Origin: Harmonia axyridis
Taxonomy: Eukaryota; Arthropoda; Insecta; Coleoptera; Coccinellidae
Length of the DNA stretch: 64,000 nucleotides
NCBI RefSeq assembly: GCF_914767665.1
Contig: NC_059502.1
Coordinates: 57,766,031-57,830,030 of the forward strand
Direction: 5' to 3'
The notes under the pieces are model-generated. The model worked only from the letters and a program-made list of their open reading frames with translations, ran no database searches and was not told the DNA's origin. This document shows, piece by piece, positions 21,290 through 32,769 of this stretch. Position numbers and translations under genes: made by a program. The first letter of the stretch is position 1, and each line of letters begins with the position of its first letter.

Positions 21290-21550
21290 CTTCGTTTTAA
21301 GTTCATAGCATTAGTTACAAAAAAGTTATGAAAACTATTCTTCTCACGCAATTTTCCAATTGTCTCTTATAGCTTGAAATTTGAATTTATGAGGTTTCGG
21401 TTTCCACCGAATCAATTCCCTCAATAATCCAGCCCGAAAATGTGCCATTCATTTTTTTCAAGCTCGAAGGGATTCCGAGATCCCCTCACTAGACAACGAA
21501 TTTGGGACACCGATACGTCAAATTTCAGCAGCTAAACTTTATCGATTCTC
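21290..21550 (-). repeat. Diverged repeat, inverted partner of 9164-9395
   Basis: Reverse complement of the 9164-9395 family (see there). It ends at ATCGATTCTC, opposite GAGAATCGAT. Confidence 0.6.
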
Positions 21551-21984
21551 GATTTGCAGTAGCAGTTTGTCGCGATTTCAATCAGACGTAGGGGGCAGGG
21601 CCCCACTCGAAAAGAAAACGGGCGATGATCGCACCTACTCGAATGGAATTCAGAACAAATAGAAAGTGATGGCCCGCGGCCACTCCCCTCGCGCTCTTAT
21701 CATGCGTTATCTTGCCTTGGACGGAATGCAAATATCGACCGCTTTCCGACGAAATTGCCTGTAAAAGTTGTGTGTAATGCACGAAGATTAGATACTAATT
21801 GTGTACTTTTTTCTTACGTTTCTGTCATTAGTCAATGTTTGCGTTGAAGCATCAGACTTCGAAACTGTGGATAGATAACGAACGATTTTCCATGGAGGAA
21901 CTGTTGGGAAATAAAATCGCCCAACTTTTATTTTTCCATATGTCTTGCTCGTTTTTCATTATTGCATGATTCATCGACATTGTA

Positions 21985-22790
21985 ACAGGCCAATTGAAAA
22001 GTCCCCGGTCTTCCATAGTAAAACACATTTTTTTTTTGTCAGAATTCGATTTTATTATTCATGATAGTTGCCTTCGAGGACGATACAGCGATTATAGCTA
22101 TATTCCAACTTTTCGATACCATTTTTGTAGTGCGATTTGTCTTTCGTTTCAAAATAGGCCTCAGTTTCGGCGATTACTTCTTCATTGGCGGTAATTTCCA
22201 GCGAGCAATACTTTGAGGTCTGAGAACAGGAAAAAGTCGCTGGGGGCCAGATCTGGCGAATACGATGGATGCAGAAGCAACTCGAAGCCCAATTCATGCA
22301 ATTTTGCCATTGTTTTCATTGATTTGTGACACGGCGCATTGTCATGATGAAACAACACCTTCATTTCTTCAAATGTGGCCGTTTTTTAATGATTTCATCC
22401 TTTAAACGATCCAATAACGCTTTATAATAATCGCTGTTGATGGTCTGGCCCTTTAGGATGTAATCAATGAATATTATACTTTGCGCATCCCAGAACACTG
22501 ATGCCATAACCTTGTCAGCTGACTGTTGTGTTTTTCCTCGCTTTGGATTCGGTTCATCGTGTGTAGTCCACTCAGCTGACTGTCGATTGTACTCCGGAGT
22601 GAAATGAAGGAGCCATGTTTCATCCATTGTCACATATCGACGCAAAAATTCAGGTTCATTGCACTTAAACAGCTTCAAACACTGCTCAGAATCATTAATT
22701 GTTGCCTTTGCTCGATTGTGAGCTCGCAGGGCACCCATTTTACACATAGCTTTCTCATTAACCTAATATATTGACTAGGCTGCCATGTGT
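21985..22790 (-). pseudogene. Mariner (DD34D) transposase, 5'-truncated and frameshifted
   Basis: A terminal repeat starts ACAGGCCAATTGAAAAGTCC at 21985 next to a TA. The gene lies on the minus strand. The first catalytic Asp is in VTMDETW (22361-22747 frame), the second in HHDNAPCH and the third in SPDLAPSDFFLF (22182-22364 frame). I count 34 residues between the last two, the mariner DD34D spacing. The C-terminus (NEEVIAETEAYFE...YNRC) is in a third frame (22055-22297). Two frameshifts and loss of about the first 120 residues and the other terminus make it dead. Confidence 0.85.
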
Positions 22791-22799
22791 TACTTTTTA

Positions 22800-23800
22800 G
22801 ACAAGCGATATATGTCTGATAGAGGTGCCCGCTCATGAGAATTCATATATCGAGAAAATTGTCCGGAATTTCTCCGTTCCAGGGAAAATGGTCCTTTTGT
22901 GGGGATTATTATGCCTTTTGACCGTTGTATTTATGATCTTTATTTTTCACTTTGGTACTTATATATTTTAATCGATGTTTCACCATATGACTATGGAACC
23001 TTTCAAAAACAATTTTTGGTTTGATAATGACGAATATGCCGAAACATGTAACGAAATAATTTAATGTGCAAGGTTCCACCAACGGAAGTGTTTTATAGAC
23101 TTTTCCTTCAACTTCATACTCAACACTTCAAAATGGGAATTTATGATATTATGGGGATTATCCGCCAAGAGAGGTTTCACTGTATTGAAATCGTGTCTCT
23201 CGTTTTTCATAAATTTCTGAAATACGCAAGCTAATATTGTGTTTTTATTATTATCTGATGCTCCTTCCGGGAGGTTGTTCGGTGCTTAGTTCTTCGTTTG
23301 ATCGAAATATTGTGCACTGTTGCACCGTCAAGACGACGGTATTTGAGCAGGTGTATTTGCGGCCGATCCGCAACACCGCCCGCCAGCTGTCGTGCCGCCG
23401 GTAACTGCACGAACCCCCTCGCGTTGTTCTTCTTCTTCTTCTTCTTCTCGGTCTGCCATCTTCTCTTCCCCACTTGATTAAAGACGGATTTATGACGGGG
23501 AAGCGAGAAGAGATTAGCGGCGATAACGACCGCCTTTGTTATGGGAATATGACAGAATTATACAAAACCGAACGACGTTGGGCATTTCACGCTTCCATGG
23601 GGGGAGGCCCGACAGATTTCGGACACTCGGATCGCTCGAAAGGCATTTTTATTTTGCTTGATGTATAGATACTTTTTAATATTCCATATTTATCGCCAAT
23701 CAAGTTGTGATAACTCATTTATTATCTAATCGTACTATAAATACTACTTCGTTCTCCAAATGAAATGGAAAAAATGAGTTTATGCTGGTTTTCCTAATAC
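22800..23800. other. No gene recognised; CpG-rich patch 23240-23660 with (TTC)n
   Basis: A locally GC- and CpG-rich patch contains a TTC microsatellite at about 23428-23450 and GCGGCCGATCCGC. It could be a promoter or untranslated exon of a gene outside my recognition; no coding frame supports that. Confidence 0.3.
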
Positions 23801-23803
23801 AGG

Positions 23804-24150
23804 GTGATTCATCGCAATCGCCTATCAGAAGTTTATGGAAATCTAATCATAATTTTGTGCTGAAAATTTGCATAATGGAGTTTGAGACAATGATCTCTAT
23901 CCCTAAAATATTTTCAGATCTCTACAACTCCCGGTTATACTGGAAACAGACTACTTTATCCTTATTCCAAAAGGCACACCCAGTATATTATTGCATCATT
24001 AGATAGCTTTTTTGACGACAATTTCACCATACCTTGATAGAAAACTCAACGGTTCATGTGTAAATGGGATTCTTATAAAAAAATTGTGGTGACGAGGACT
24101 CACATTTTTTTAAATATTTCTGCAGAAAAGTTTTTTGGAAAAACCTATTT
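23804..24150 (+). repeat. MITE of the CAGGGTGATTC family, copy 1
   Basis: It begins ACAGGGTGATTCATCGCAAT and aligns over about 340 bp with 43395-43745 (shared blocks ATCATAATTTTGT, TTTGAGACAAT, CAACGGTTCATG-like). Its first half also matches the reverse complement of 43806-44035. Confidence 0.7.
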
Positions 24151-25058
24151 CAGTCGATTCAACGTATAAAGAGAGCGGGTGTTAGTCAAACTTAGCATAA
24201 TCCTAAAATGAATACTTTGAGAGTTATCGAGAAAGAACTTCAAATGAGGAAAAACCGCAATTTTTAACTGTGTGCAGTACTCAGTACACAGAAAGAAACT
24301 AAAAACTAAAATATGAAATTTCTGGAATTGTAATGTATTATTCGTAATTGAGAATTCTATAGGTTTATGTATTTCTCAACAATCTCAACGAAAAATTAGT
24401 TATAATTTTTGAAATGTCAAATTTAGTTAGCAGAAATATTAAAAAAAAAGTGAGTTCCCATCGCCACCATTTTTTTCATAAGAATATCATTAATTCATTA
24501 ACCATTGAGTTTCTGCCCAAATTCTTAAATTTCAAAGATTTATCAACCTCTGTTTAATCTACCTTTCTGGTAATAGGTTTAATGTCACGACTTTAGTGAC
24601 GATTGAAATTTCAGGTGGTGTATGTAAAAATCACTACAATCATTTTCTTCTTCCATTTTTGCTGCTTCACGCTGATATACGATTATTATTTAGGAAATCT
24701 GTTACTCAAATGATAGATGTTATTTACTCGTTGTCATTGGATGCTCTGAGCTAGGATGTATAGAAACTCTGGTGTGTGCACTGATTCGATTCTGTTTCAG
24801 ACTTTTTGAGATAATTCACCTGTTGCTTTGGTGAAAACCTACCAGAGTTCTGTAAGGCACTCTTGAGACTTGTTCGAATTTCCGCTATCTGTCTGACGGT
24901 TTTTTGAAATGAAATAATGATTTGGGACATTGCAAACTTTCACAAAAAATTACAATTCAGTTGATATCGAATTTCAACTGAAATTATTGGAATATCTAAA
25001 TGAAATTCTTTAGTTCCAGTTATTTCTGACATGTCCATATGCATTGTAAAATATCTTT
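24150..25058. other. No gene recognised
   Basis: AT-rich; no domain or structured repeat that I can support. Confidence 0.3.
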
Positions 25059-25059
25059 C

Positions 25060-25639
25060 TCTATTTCAGTATCGTAATGAGTTCATTACAGTTCTAAAAA
25101 CAGTGCTGTAATGAACTCATTACAGCACTGTTTTCAGTTATATTTTTCGTTTTGTGGTTGTCTACACAGACTTCCAATCCTGTCAAAATTCAACACACAT
25201 CAATTGACAATATGATATAATTTGGATCAAATGAAATGATTTGCGACATTATTCGCAATTTCTCTTAATTCTGTTGGTGTTAAATCAATTACGGCAGAAA
25301 TAATTCATGAATTTAATGCGTAATTATAAATTATTTCAAAATTCGAAACGTACGATTCAAATTCATATTCCGTAATCTGTCAATGTTCGTAACAGTCACA
25401 CCAACTGCCAAAATACAATACAAATGTCACTAGGATGTATAATCTGAATTTTTCATTGAATTTCGACAATATTTCACAAAACTTGACTGAAATAGAGAAA
25501 ATATCGTCTAATACTCGTTGCAGAAGGCAATTCCAACACTCATGCGTTCGAAAACTCGCTCCTTCGTCGCTCGTTTTCGAATTTCACATTCGTGTTGAAA
25601 TAGGAGCCCATTCTGCAACTTGTTTTAGAATATACTATT
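25060..25639 (-). mobile_element. Non-autonomous deletion derivative of the tyrosine-recombinase element
   Basis: The first ~185 bp match the left end of 45395-48161 and the last ~390 bp match its right end; about 2.2 kb of interior is missing. On the minus strand it still holds a diverged start of the recombinase (TPTELREIANNVAN in place of TPPELREIANNVAN), but the ATG is lost. Both terminal structures are kept: nested palindromes at 25075-25130 (TAATGAGTTCATTACAG...CTGTAATGAACTCATTA) and the ~100-bp interrupted palindrome at 25518-25618. CTATT occurs at both outer edges. It probably moves, or moved, with enzyme supplied by a full copy. Confidence 0.85.
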
Positions 25640-25721
25640 CTGGATGAATGATACTATTCTATAATGACAGGCGTTTATTCAGAGTAAAAATGATTGTCAC
25701 GAGCATTAAATATAAATTAAA

Positions 25722-25980
25722 TATAAATAGTGTCTATATTCTGTCTGTATTTCTTTCTTAGTATTTATTGATATAGTCGTAGATAAAGTATATTATTCAA
25801 CGAGCGGTAATGTAGGTCATAACTCACGCAGATGAATTACAGCACTCGCCTGCGGCTCGTGCTGCAAACTTCATCTGCGTGAGTTATGACCTACATTACC
25901 GCTCGTTGAATAATATACTTTATCTACGACTATATCAATAAATACTAAGAAAAAAATACAGACTTAGAATATAGACAGAA
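25722..25980. repeat. Near-perfect 259-bp palindrome with ACTCGCC/GGCTCGT core
   Basis: Arms of roughly 110 bp (TATTTATTGATATAGTCG... and its reverse complement) are almost identical. They enclose a central GCACTCGCC-TGC-GGCTCGTGC. The same mismatched CTCG/CTCG core is found in the terminal palindromes at 25518, 34542, 48040 and 59782. The left arm begins near GTGTCTATATTCTG and the right ends near TAGAATATAGACAGAA. Confidence 0.85.
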
Positions 25981-25989
25981 GGAACGGGA

Positions 25990-27770
25990 AATAAACATAT
26001 GTGCTCGATCCCGATTACAAGATAGATGGAAACTTAGTGTCACCAATCACAATCGAACTAGCTTCGGCTAGCTCGAATCCAGTACAGAGTACGACATAGA
26101 ACTATATTGAAAACCCTTAATAGTTGCCTATAGAAATGCATTAAAATATACCAAATAACATTCCCTGTAAACGACGACTTAATGACCTTACTGCTACAAA
26201 CTCCTTAACATTTTTTTTGGGCAAGTAATTATGCTCGTAATTATGTATGTTAACATTAGCTGTTGGTCTTTTGGAAATGTATACCTATTTAATATTTCAT
26301 CTTCACTATCTGAATCAATCGTTTTCGGCAAAACATTCACAATAATTAGATATCAACTTAATTTGAAAACGTCAAAATTATTAAAGTGACATTCCCTCGG
26401 ACATTCCTTCCCTCAATAACAATAATGGAATGTTCCCTTTCGGCCAATCGAATAGAAGCAGAGAAGTATAGAAGCACAGATCCATATTTTCCGATTTATT
26501 ATAGTGAGTTATAGTAGTGAGTTATTATAACTCACGATGTTTGTTAATAGATACTATTAATTGCTCAAAAGCAGTTGAATAATGAATATATAATTCAATA
26601 GGAGTAGATAAATATTATTATTATTTACTCGAAGGTCACGAAAGTCGAGAATCGCGAAATATAAACGCTCTATTCGTCATCTGAAACTGTCATTATCTCT
26701 CTAAATCAAGTAGGCATGAATCTAAAAAATCCACCGTTTTGTCTAAAAGTTTTACAGGTATAAGTAGACACACCAGGTTTTCTATGCATTTTACTCTGAG
26801 TAATGCATATTTGATTTATAGTTAATAATTGGGAGAGCGAGCGTTTTTTTAGATTACTCGCTTATAAGCGATAAAGTGTCATTCCTCGGAAAATATGACG
26901 TTCGCGTTGTCAAATACGAGCGCAAAAGCCTACTTTGTGGAAAAATAATATTGTCTCAGTTGGCTCCCTTAGAATACCGAAGCCCTGGAACTGCCTATCT
27001 GTTCGCAGAAATCTCTCTCGTCGAATTCGAGCGACAGCTTTCGACTCGTCGGGCCGTAAAAAATCGAAATTATGCCGGAGGAGAGTGATCCTGTCGGCGA
27101 AAGTAATCGGGACCTCTGATGGCGCATCATAAGGCAAGCGTCTCTCGGGGGTCTGATATTACACGCGCCCGGCCTCTAGCAGGTATAAATATGACGAAAG
27201 TTATTGCACCCCTGTTGCATTTGCGCCCCCGAAACGACACATGGTGTCCGCGAACAGTTGCCGACCTGCGCGCGTGTGCCCCGTAAGGAACGCATCTAAT
27301 TGATTGGAAATGATTCTGTAATTTTCCGGCGAGGAGACCGACGATGCGAGATAATTCTCTTGTCCTCTCCTTGAGCCGACACTTGAGATCTGGGCCATCT
27401 GTTGGATCGCGTTTTCGATTATTTGTTTTTTTTTTATTTTCGATGAATACGGCTGGTTTAGATTCGGCGAATATGGTTCTCTGATTGATCTGTTGATCGG
27501 AGTAGGGTCTCTCAATCGCTTTGTTTTCAACTTTTCAAGATACAAGGTGTTTCTTGTATTTCTACTTTTTCGTGATGATTATGCCAGTTTATCGAATCCT
27601 TATCAATCTTCGCTCCGACGAAAGAATACTTGCCGCGCCGTCGGCTTTCTCGCTCCCCGCTAAGAGCAACATTCACTCAATCCCAGAAAAATATCAGAAG
27701 GGTAGAGCTCAGAGTTCTTGTCGAACTTCTGGTTCTCTTACACGTGATCCCACCGATCCTTGGACCTGCC
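25990..27770. other. No gene recognised; GC-rich patch 26850-27770
   Basis: The patch is CpG-rich with overlapping open frames on both strands and no domain I recognise. The right part (27500-27770) may be the 3' region of the minus-strand LINE that follows. A small palindrome ACTAGCTTCGGCTAGCTC lies near 26060. Confidence 0.3.
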
Positions 27771-27775
27771 CGTCG

Positions 27776-28560
27776 CCTTCTAGGAATTTTCTCACCGTCC
27801 TTGCAATACCTAAAAGAACAGCTTTTTGCATTATATTACATATAGATATACCTACTAAGTCCTAGTTGCTTGAGATATTCGGGTACTATTCCAGTTGTTG
27901 AGATGATAATTGGAATAGTTTTCGTTGATATTCGCCACTGACGCTTCATCTGAAATTCGAGGTCATTATATTTTGAAATTTTTTCGACTATCTTTAGACG
28001 CATGTTGTTGTTATTTGGTATTGTTACGTCAATGAGTATTGCTGTCTCAAGTCTTTCGATGTTTATCGACTAGTAGTATATCTGGTATGTTGTAAGGGAC
28101 TGTTTTATCAGTCAAAACTGTACGATCTCAGTACAGTTTATAGCTTTTGTTTTCTAGGATGGTCTCCGGTTCGTTACTTTATAATATTCATTTCCTGCAA
28201 ACATTTGACATTCTCTCGTGATATGTGTGATTGTCTCATTCGTTGGACACCCATAACAGCATCGATCGTCAGTAATACTTGAATCCTTAATGATATGCTT
28301 GCAGTTATTTCTCGTTGAGATCACTTGATCTTGTATGGCTAAAAGACAACCTTCCTTTTCTGGATACATCCCATCTGATGTGAGCCAATAGTGACGCTTC
28401 AATGTCGACAAGATCCTAGGTCACCTCGTTGAAATGTCTTCCATGCAGGGTCTTCTCTCTCCAGTTTTTCTTGAATTGTTTGGTGGTCGTATGACAATTG
28501 TTCGGTTTCGATTCGTCTGCTTCACACAGTTTTTTCAATCGTCGCTATTATTATTATTTC
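27776..28560 (-). pseudogene. R2/R4(Dong)-like LINE C-terminal fragment (knuckle and RLE-type end)
   Basis: On the minus strand, in order: a WREKTLHGRHFNE-like block (near 28440), WLTSDGMYPEKEGCLLAIQDQ, a Cys-His knuckle (CYGCPTNETITHITREC, 28154-28411), then TGIVPEYLKQLGL (near 27859-27900) and QKAVLLGIARTVRKFL (27779-27832). Elements of the R2/R4 type carry a restriction-like endonuclease in this C-terminal region. Frames shift at least twice and RT is absent, so it is a truncated relic. The clade assignment rests on motif recall. Confidence 0.65.
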
Positions 28561-28689
28561 ACTAAATAGGGGTCGTTTCGGCTCTTTGCGGAACTGAAAC
28601 CAAGTTGATCTTTTGTTATCAACCCTACCTATTAATACAAACCCAGAGAGGCCGTCGATGTGGTTAACGAAACCGACGACATTCTTAGG

Positions 28690-29130
28690 AGCCTTGGCTA
28701 TTACTTCGTGAGTATCCAGAACTGACTCTCCTATGTGAGTTGTTCTCAGGCCAGTCAGCCCCGGCCGTTTGTACTGTCAGCAGTCCCACCATTACCCGAA
28801 ACTCAGCTCGTGGTAGCTTCAAGAGCTTCCTGGTATAGGTCGGTGAAAGCACCACAAATCTCTTTGCCTGAACAAGAACTGGAGTGTGTTCTTTCAGAGG
28901 GTTTTTCTATTGTCACACTCCCATTCCTGGACCGCTGTCATGTATTGGTCTTTTTCTAGCCCACAAATGGGCTCAGGACCAACAGGTGACGCCATTACGT
29001 GATCCATAGCTCGTCTTTCAGTTTCAGAGTCTTTATGAACACCGATATCTAGTATGGCTTCCTCAATTCTACAAGTTTCTTGTCCAAAGCAGATTTTGCA
29101 TTGGCTAGTGATGGCCAGGCATTCCGTCAC
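28690..29130 (-). pseudogene. LINE RNase H/C-terminal fragment (R1/Jockey-like)
   Basis: A minus-strand frame (28894-29130) has a degenerate IEEA...ERRAMDHVM section followed by PVGPEPICGLEKDQYMTAV..W. Downstream in another frame comes LLKLPRAEFRVMVGLLT. This matches the order at the end of the RNase H region in LINEs that carry RNase H. It is frame-broken and independent of the fragment at 27776-28560. Confidence 0.5.
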
Positions 29131-29230
29131 CAGATAATCTAGATTAATCTTCGCTAAAAATTGGGTAAATAAATACCAAAACTTATAATTGATTCATTCA
29201 TCTTAGTTTACTAACTGAATCTTTTCAATA

Positions 29231-30173
29231 CGAGGCGTGTATTCAAAGTAAGGTCTCCAAGGCCATTGTATCGCAGCAAGTAGCGCTAGATGAAATCCGG
29301 CAACACTGTTGTATATTTTAGGCCCCCATCCACCAATCGACACCTGGTGGAGCTCATTAGGACGCTCAGTCTTGACGTAGCAGCCATTTGCAATGGAAGT
29401 GCCGGTTGTCGCTCCCGCCAGGTGCGAGTTACGTTCAGTCATTAAGTTTTTGCACTAAAAAAAAACTTCACCTATAGAAATTCATCGTCAATTGGAAGAA
29501 GTGTATGGTGAGAAATGTATGGACGTGAAAAACGTTCGAAAATGGTGTAGAGAATTTTCTGCTGGCCGACTAAACGTTCACGACGAGGGGCGCAGCGGCA
29601 GGCCGTCACACTAGGACGAAACAGTGCGGAAAGTTGAGGCGCTTGTGCTGAAAGATCGCAGGTTGACTCTCAATGAGTTGGCCGAAAAACTCCAAGATGT
29701 GTGCAGTAGAGACTCTATTCATTCAATTTTGGGAATAACCTGCAATACCGAAAATTGTCAGCCAGGTGGGTCCCGAAAATGCTTACCTCGGAGCACAAAG
29801 TCAAACGTGTCCAATGTGCCCAAGACTTTCTCGCCAGTTCTGAAGGGGAAGGGGAAGAATTTCTTGATTCAATCGTCACAGTGACTTCCATATGTTTCCT
29901 GCTCTCAAAAAATTCTAGGAGGAATGAAATTTGCGAACTATGAAGAAGTTCATGAAGCGGTCATTTCGTTCTTGCGCGAGGCGGCGGGATCGTGGTTCGA
30001 GGAGGGGATACAAAAGTTTGTCGTACGAATGAGGAAGCTCATCGAAGTGAATGGCGATTACGTAGAAAAATAGCTTGGATTTCAAGCTTCACAGCAATGT
30101 ACAAAACTCAGTAAATAAATGTTATTCAATGTGAAAAAAATAAATGGAGAGCTTACTTTAAATACACGCCTCG
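29231..30173 (+). mobile_element. Mariner derivative lacking the catalytic core
   Basis: A 943-bp element lies between TA dinucleotides (29229-29230 and 30174-30175). Inverted termini start CGAGGCGTGTATTCAAAG on the left and, reverse-complemented, CGAGGCGTGTATTTAAAG on the right. It carries the first and last parts of a mariner transposase with the DDE middle removed. Confidence 0.88.
29475..30073 (+). pseudogene. Mariner transposase, DNA-binding half fused to C-terminal tail
   Basis: The N-terminal helix-turn-helix region is readable (PIEIHRQLEEVYGEKCMDV, RKWCREF, DEGRSGRPS). After a TAG near 29611 it runs on as LTLNELAEKLQ. A frameshift leads to ARWVPKMLTSEHKVKRVQ and FLDSIVT, where the first catalytic Asp block should start. 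The sequence then jumps straight to FPALKKFLGGMKF and GDYVEK, the family's C-terminus, ending at 30073. The deletion removes all three catalytic Asp residues. If translated it would be DNA-binding only. Confidence 0.8.
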
Positions 30174-30174
30174 T

Positions 30175-31265
30175 AGTTTGGATTTTTCTGAGGATTACTT
30201 GAAATTGTTTTCTAGAAAACGGTAGCAGATGCGACAAAACTACACCGAAACAAAAAGTGTAGTACTGGACCAAAGCTTTTTTTTTACATTTTTTTAACTA
30301 ACAAATAGAAGTTCTGGAGAAGCGCGCACTGTTCCAAAAAAAAATCATTACTTACCTTGCAGATTTGTATTCAAAACTAGCACATCACTTGATGAAAATT
30401 TCAAATTGGAATATCTGTGCCAAATTTAAGTTTAATATCTTATGAAGGAAGGAGGTATGAATATCTATTCCAAATCTAAGTTGAATATCTCGTGGAGGGA
30501 AGGTGCTATGAGGAAAAAATTTGGAAAAAATTGAACATATACAAAGCGTTTTTCAGCCCATGTTTATAGAATTTTCTTAAAATGATCCGAGGAATCTATT
30601 ATCTGTCAAGTCTTTTTCAGAAACATTAATAATCTAGATTTTCATTTAGAATCACAGAAATGTAACAACATATTGAAATTTGTGCTGAAAGACAGCTCTC
30701 TTCGTAAAAACGATGTCACCACCTTATCGACAGATCCACTCGACCATCGACCGTCGAGCCTCTGATAATCGTATAATTTTATCGTTTCCGATGTGCTCCT
30801 TTCATCTCCACACACACAATGGCCTCGCATTTGAATATCTACATTATCATTCTAAATACCCAACCCGTGCTGCCATTGTATTCCGGGCTCGGAAGATCAC
30901 CCTCTTCTGAATTTGATATTGATAGATTAGCGGGAAGTGTTCCTATTCGGCTATCGCGGAGTGAAATTCATGCTGTATCATACCGGGGATCGTTTTCATC
31001 TCCCCGAAGTGGTAGCACGTGTTTTCGCGGGTGGTCTCTCGAGGAACAACGATTTTCCTTTTCTTCTCGTGGAGGAGCCACACGTAGCTGGTGCTCGAAC
31101 TTCTTCAAATATTCTATGGGTAAATGTGAAGCGGCAATTGCCGTTGTTTAGTATAAACCTGTGTTGGGTTCCAGTTTTGAATTTCAGACTGATAATACAC
31201 CCTTTTTCACATTTTGATTTATTATTTTCGATAATAATTCGGTTGATTATTTTTTATTATCTTTT
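30175..31265. other. No gene recognised; CpG-rich patch 30700-31140
   Basis: Overlapping open frames lie across a GC-rich patch with no domain I recognise. A promoter or untranslated exon is possible but unsupported. Confidence 0.3.
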
Positions 31266-31269
31266 TCTT

Positions 31270-31957
31270 CCATCTCTGGTATAGGCACAAGTGCCTGTTT
31301 ATTCGTCATAACCTGCCTAGTCTTGATTGACGGTGAGATTATCGCTTCATCTCTTTCATGGTCTTCCTATACTTCTTCTCCCAATAGGTGATTCATCACG
31401 TGCTACTCTTACTCTTCTTTGTTGGTCCATTCGATTTATGTGCTCATTCCATTCTTTCTTTCTACTTGATGTTATCCACCTTACATGATCGTCTTATGTT
31501 TTCACTTCGTTTTCTGTCCAGTAATGTTTTTCCAGCGATTCTTCGTAAGATCTTCATTTCTCCGACCGCCAAGACTCTTCTGGTTGTTGCTGTATCTCGC
31601 TGTGTATATTATGATGAGTCTCGCAACAGTTTTATAAATTCGTACCTTAGCCTCAATATGTAGATATTTGTTTTTCCCTATTGTCATTCAATCAACCAGT
31701 GTTTTGTTGTCTCACTTTCGACTCAACATTACATTACCGTATCCAGAGAGCTCTATGTCCAGATATTTAAACTTCATCTCTTCATCTTGCTGTATTATTT
31801 CATCATCGACAACAAGTTTGAATCCTGTCGTCAGGGTTGCAGAAATGACCGTTCTCAGAGACTTGAGTACACAGTTAAAACGATACAGCAATCTCTGACA
31901 TTGAGATAGTGTACTCGAACTAAGAGTAATGGAAAATTCCACGGACAACTTTCGCAA
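31270..31957 (-). pseudogene. RTE-like LINE, RT C-terminal remnant
   Basis: On the minus strand GFKLVVDDEIIQQDEEMKFKYL and IELSGYG (31712-31957) match the region after the YADD box. HIEAKVRIYKTVARLIIIYTA follows (31502-31687). Then KRSENIRRSCKVDNI, RKEWNEHINRMD and SPIGRRSIGRP occur in shifting frames down to about 31380. The 3' end reads into AACAGGCACTTGTGCCTATA, a short inverted repeat seen at the 3' end of such elements. Several frameshifts and stops; dead. Confidence 0.7.
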
Positions 31958-31969
31958 TTACGGGGTGAA

Positions 31970-32580
31970 TGATGAACTTAACGAATTCTATTTTGAATAA
32001 TGTTTGACAATAATTTTCATTGAAAACCAGTCCAAAATTATTACTATATTGGTTAAATGCTATTTTACAACTTCGATACCCTTAATCTTAAAAAATGGTC
32101 ATACGATTGAGTTGGACCTATAGAATTTCATGTTCTGGAGGTCATTTCTACACCATACGAAAAATTCAGAAAAATTAACTGTTGACAATTTTGCTATAAG
32201 GCTGCTGACTGGTCCTTTATAACGTAAAGTTTAATCAAACGTAGATGCTAAAATGCACTCCCTTTTTATAACTTCAATAGTGAATTAGATATAGGTATTT
32301 CCTTGAAGTTAAAATCAAACAATTCATATATCTCATCTTGCCTAAGTATGTCTGAGTGTGAAAGACACATTTGGAGTAATTGGATTTTATGTCATTACTA
32401 GATACTTAAAACACCTTTAGGTTGTAATACGATCATATGCGAAGATAAATCCTTGTAAATAAATCAGATTACATACTGCTAGTATGTAACAACAATCGAT
32501 CGATAAATTTTGTAATGTATCTCGAATCCTACACAGTGGGAACAGTATGCATATCACTTCAAACGAAATATACATATTAT
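31970..32580. other. No gene recognised
   Basis: AT-rich sequence without supportable features. Confidence 0.3.
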
Positions 32581-32592
32581 ATAAAATCATTG

Positions 32593-32754
32593 GACTACCT
32601 CGGTAGTACAGTGGACTGAAAAGTCGACTGTGGTACCGGGTGCGAATCCTGGCTAGGTCATGGATGTTGTACCTACATGTCTGGTGATGGTGGTTAGGTT
32701 AGAAGCTAATGACCGTAGCAGTCCATGCCTTCAATAAAATGAAAAAATAAATAA
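32593..32754 (+). mobile_element. tRNA-derived SINE with perfect 12-bp target duplication
   Basis: ATAAAATCATTG occurs at 32581-32592 and again at 32755-32766. Inside, an RNA polymerase III A-box (TAGTACAGTGG, 32604-32614) fits the consensus fully. A B-box (GGTGCGAATCC, 32639-32649) has one mismatch. The tRNA-like head is followed by a ~70-bp tRNA-unrelated body and an A-rich tail (AATAAAATGAAAAAATAAAT). Two boxes, a tail and an exact duplication define a SINE insertion. Confidence 0.9.
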
Positions 32755-32769
32755 ATAAAATCATTGATA

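Noticed and set aside
27201..27865. Two 114-codon frames in the GC-rich patch as genes
   Set aside because: No recognisable domain; they overlap each other on opposite strands and lie near the 3' region of a LINE relic.
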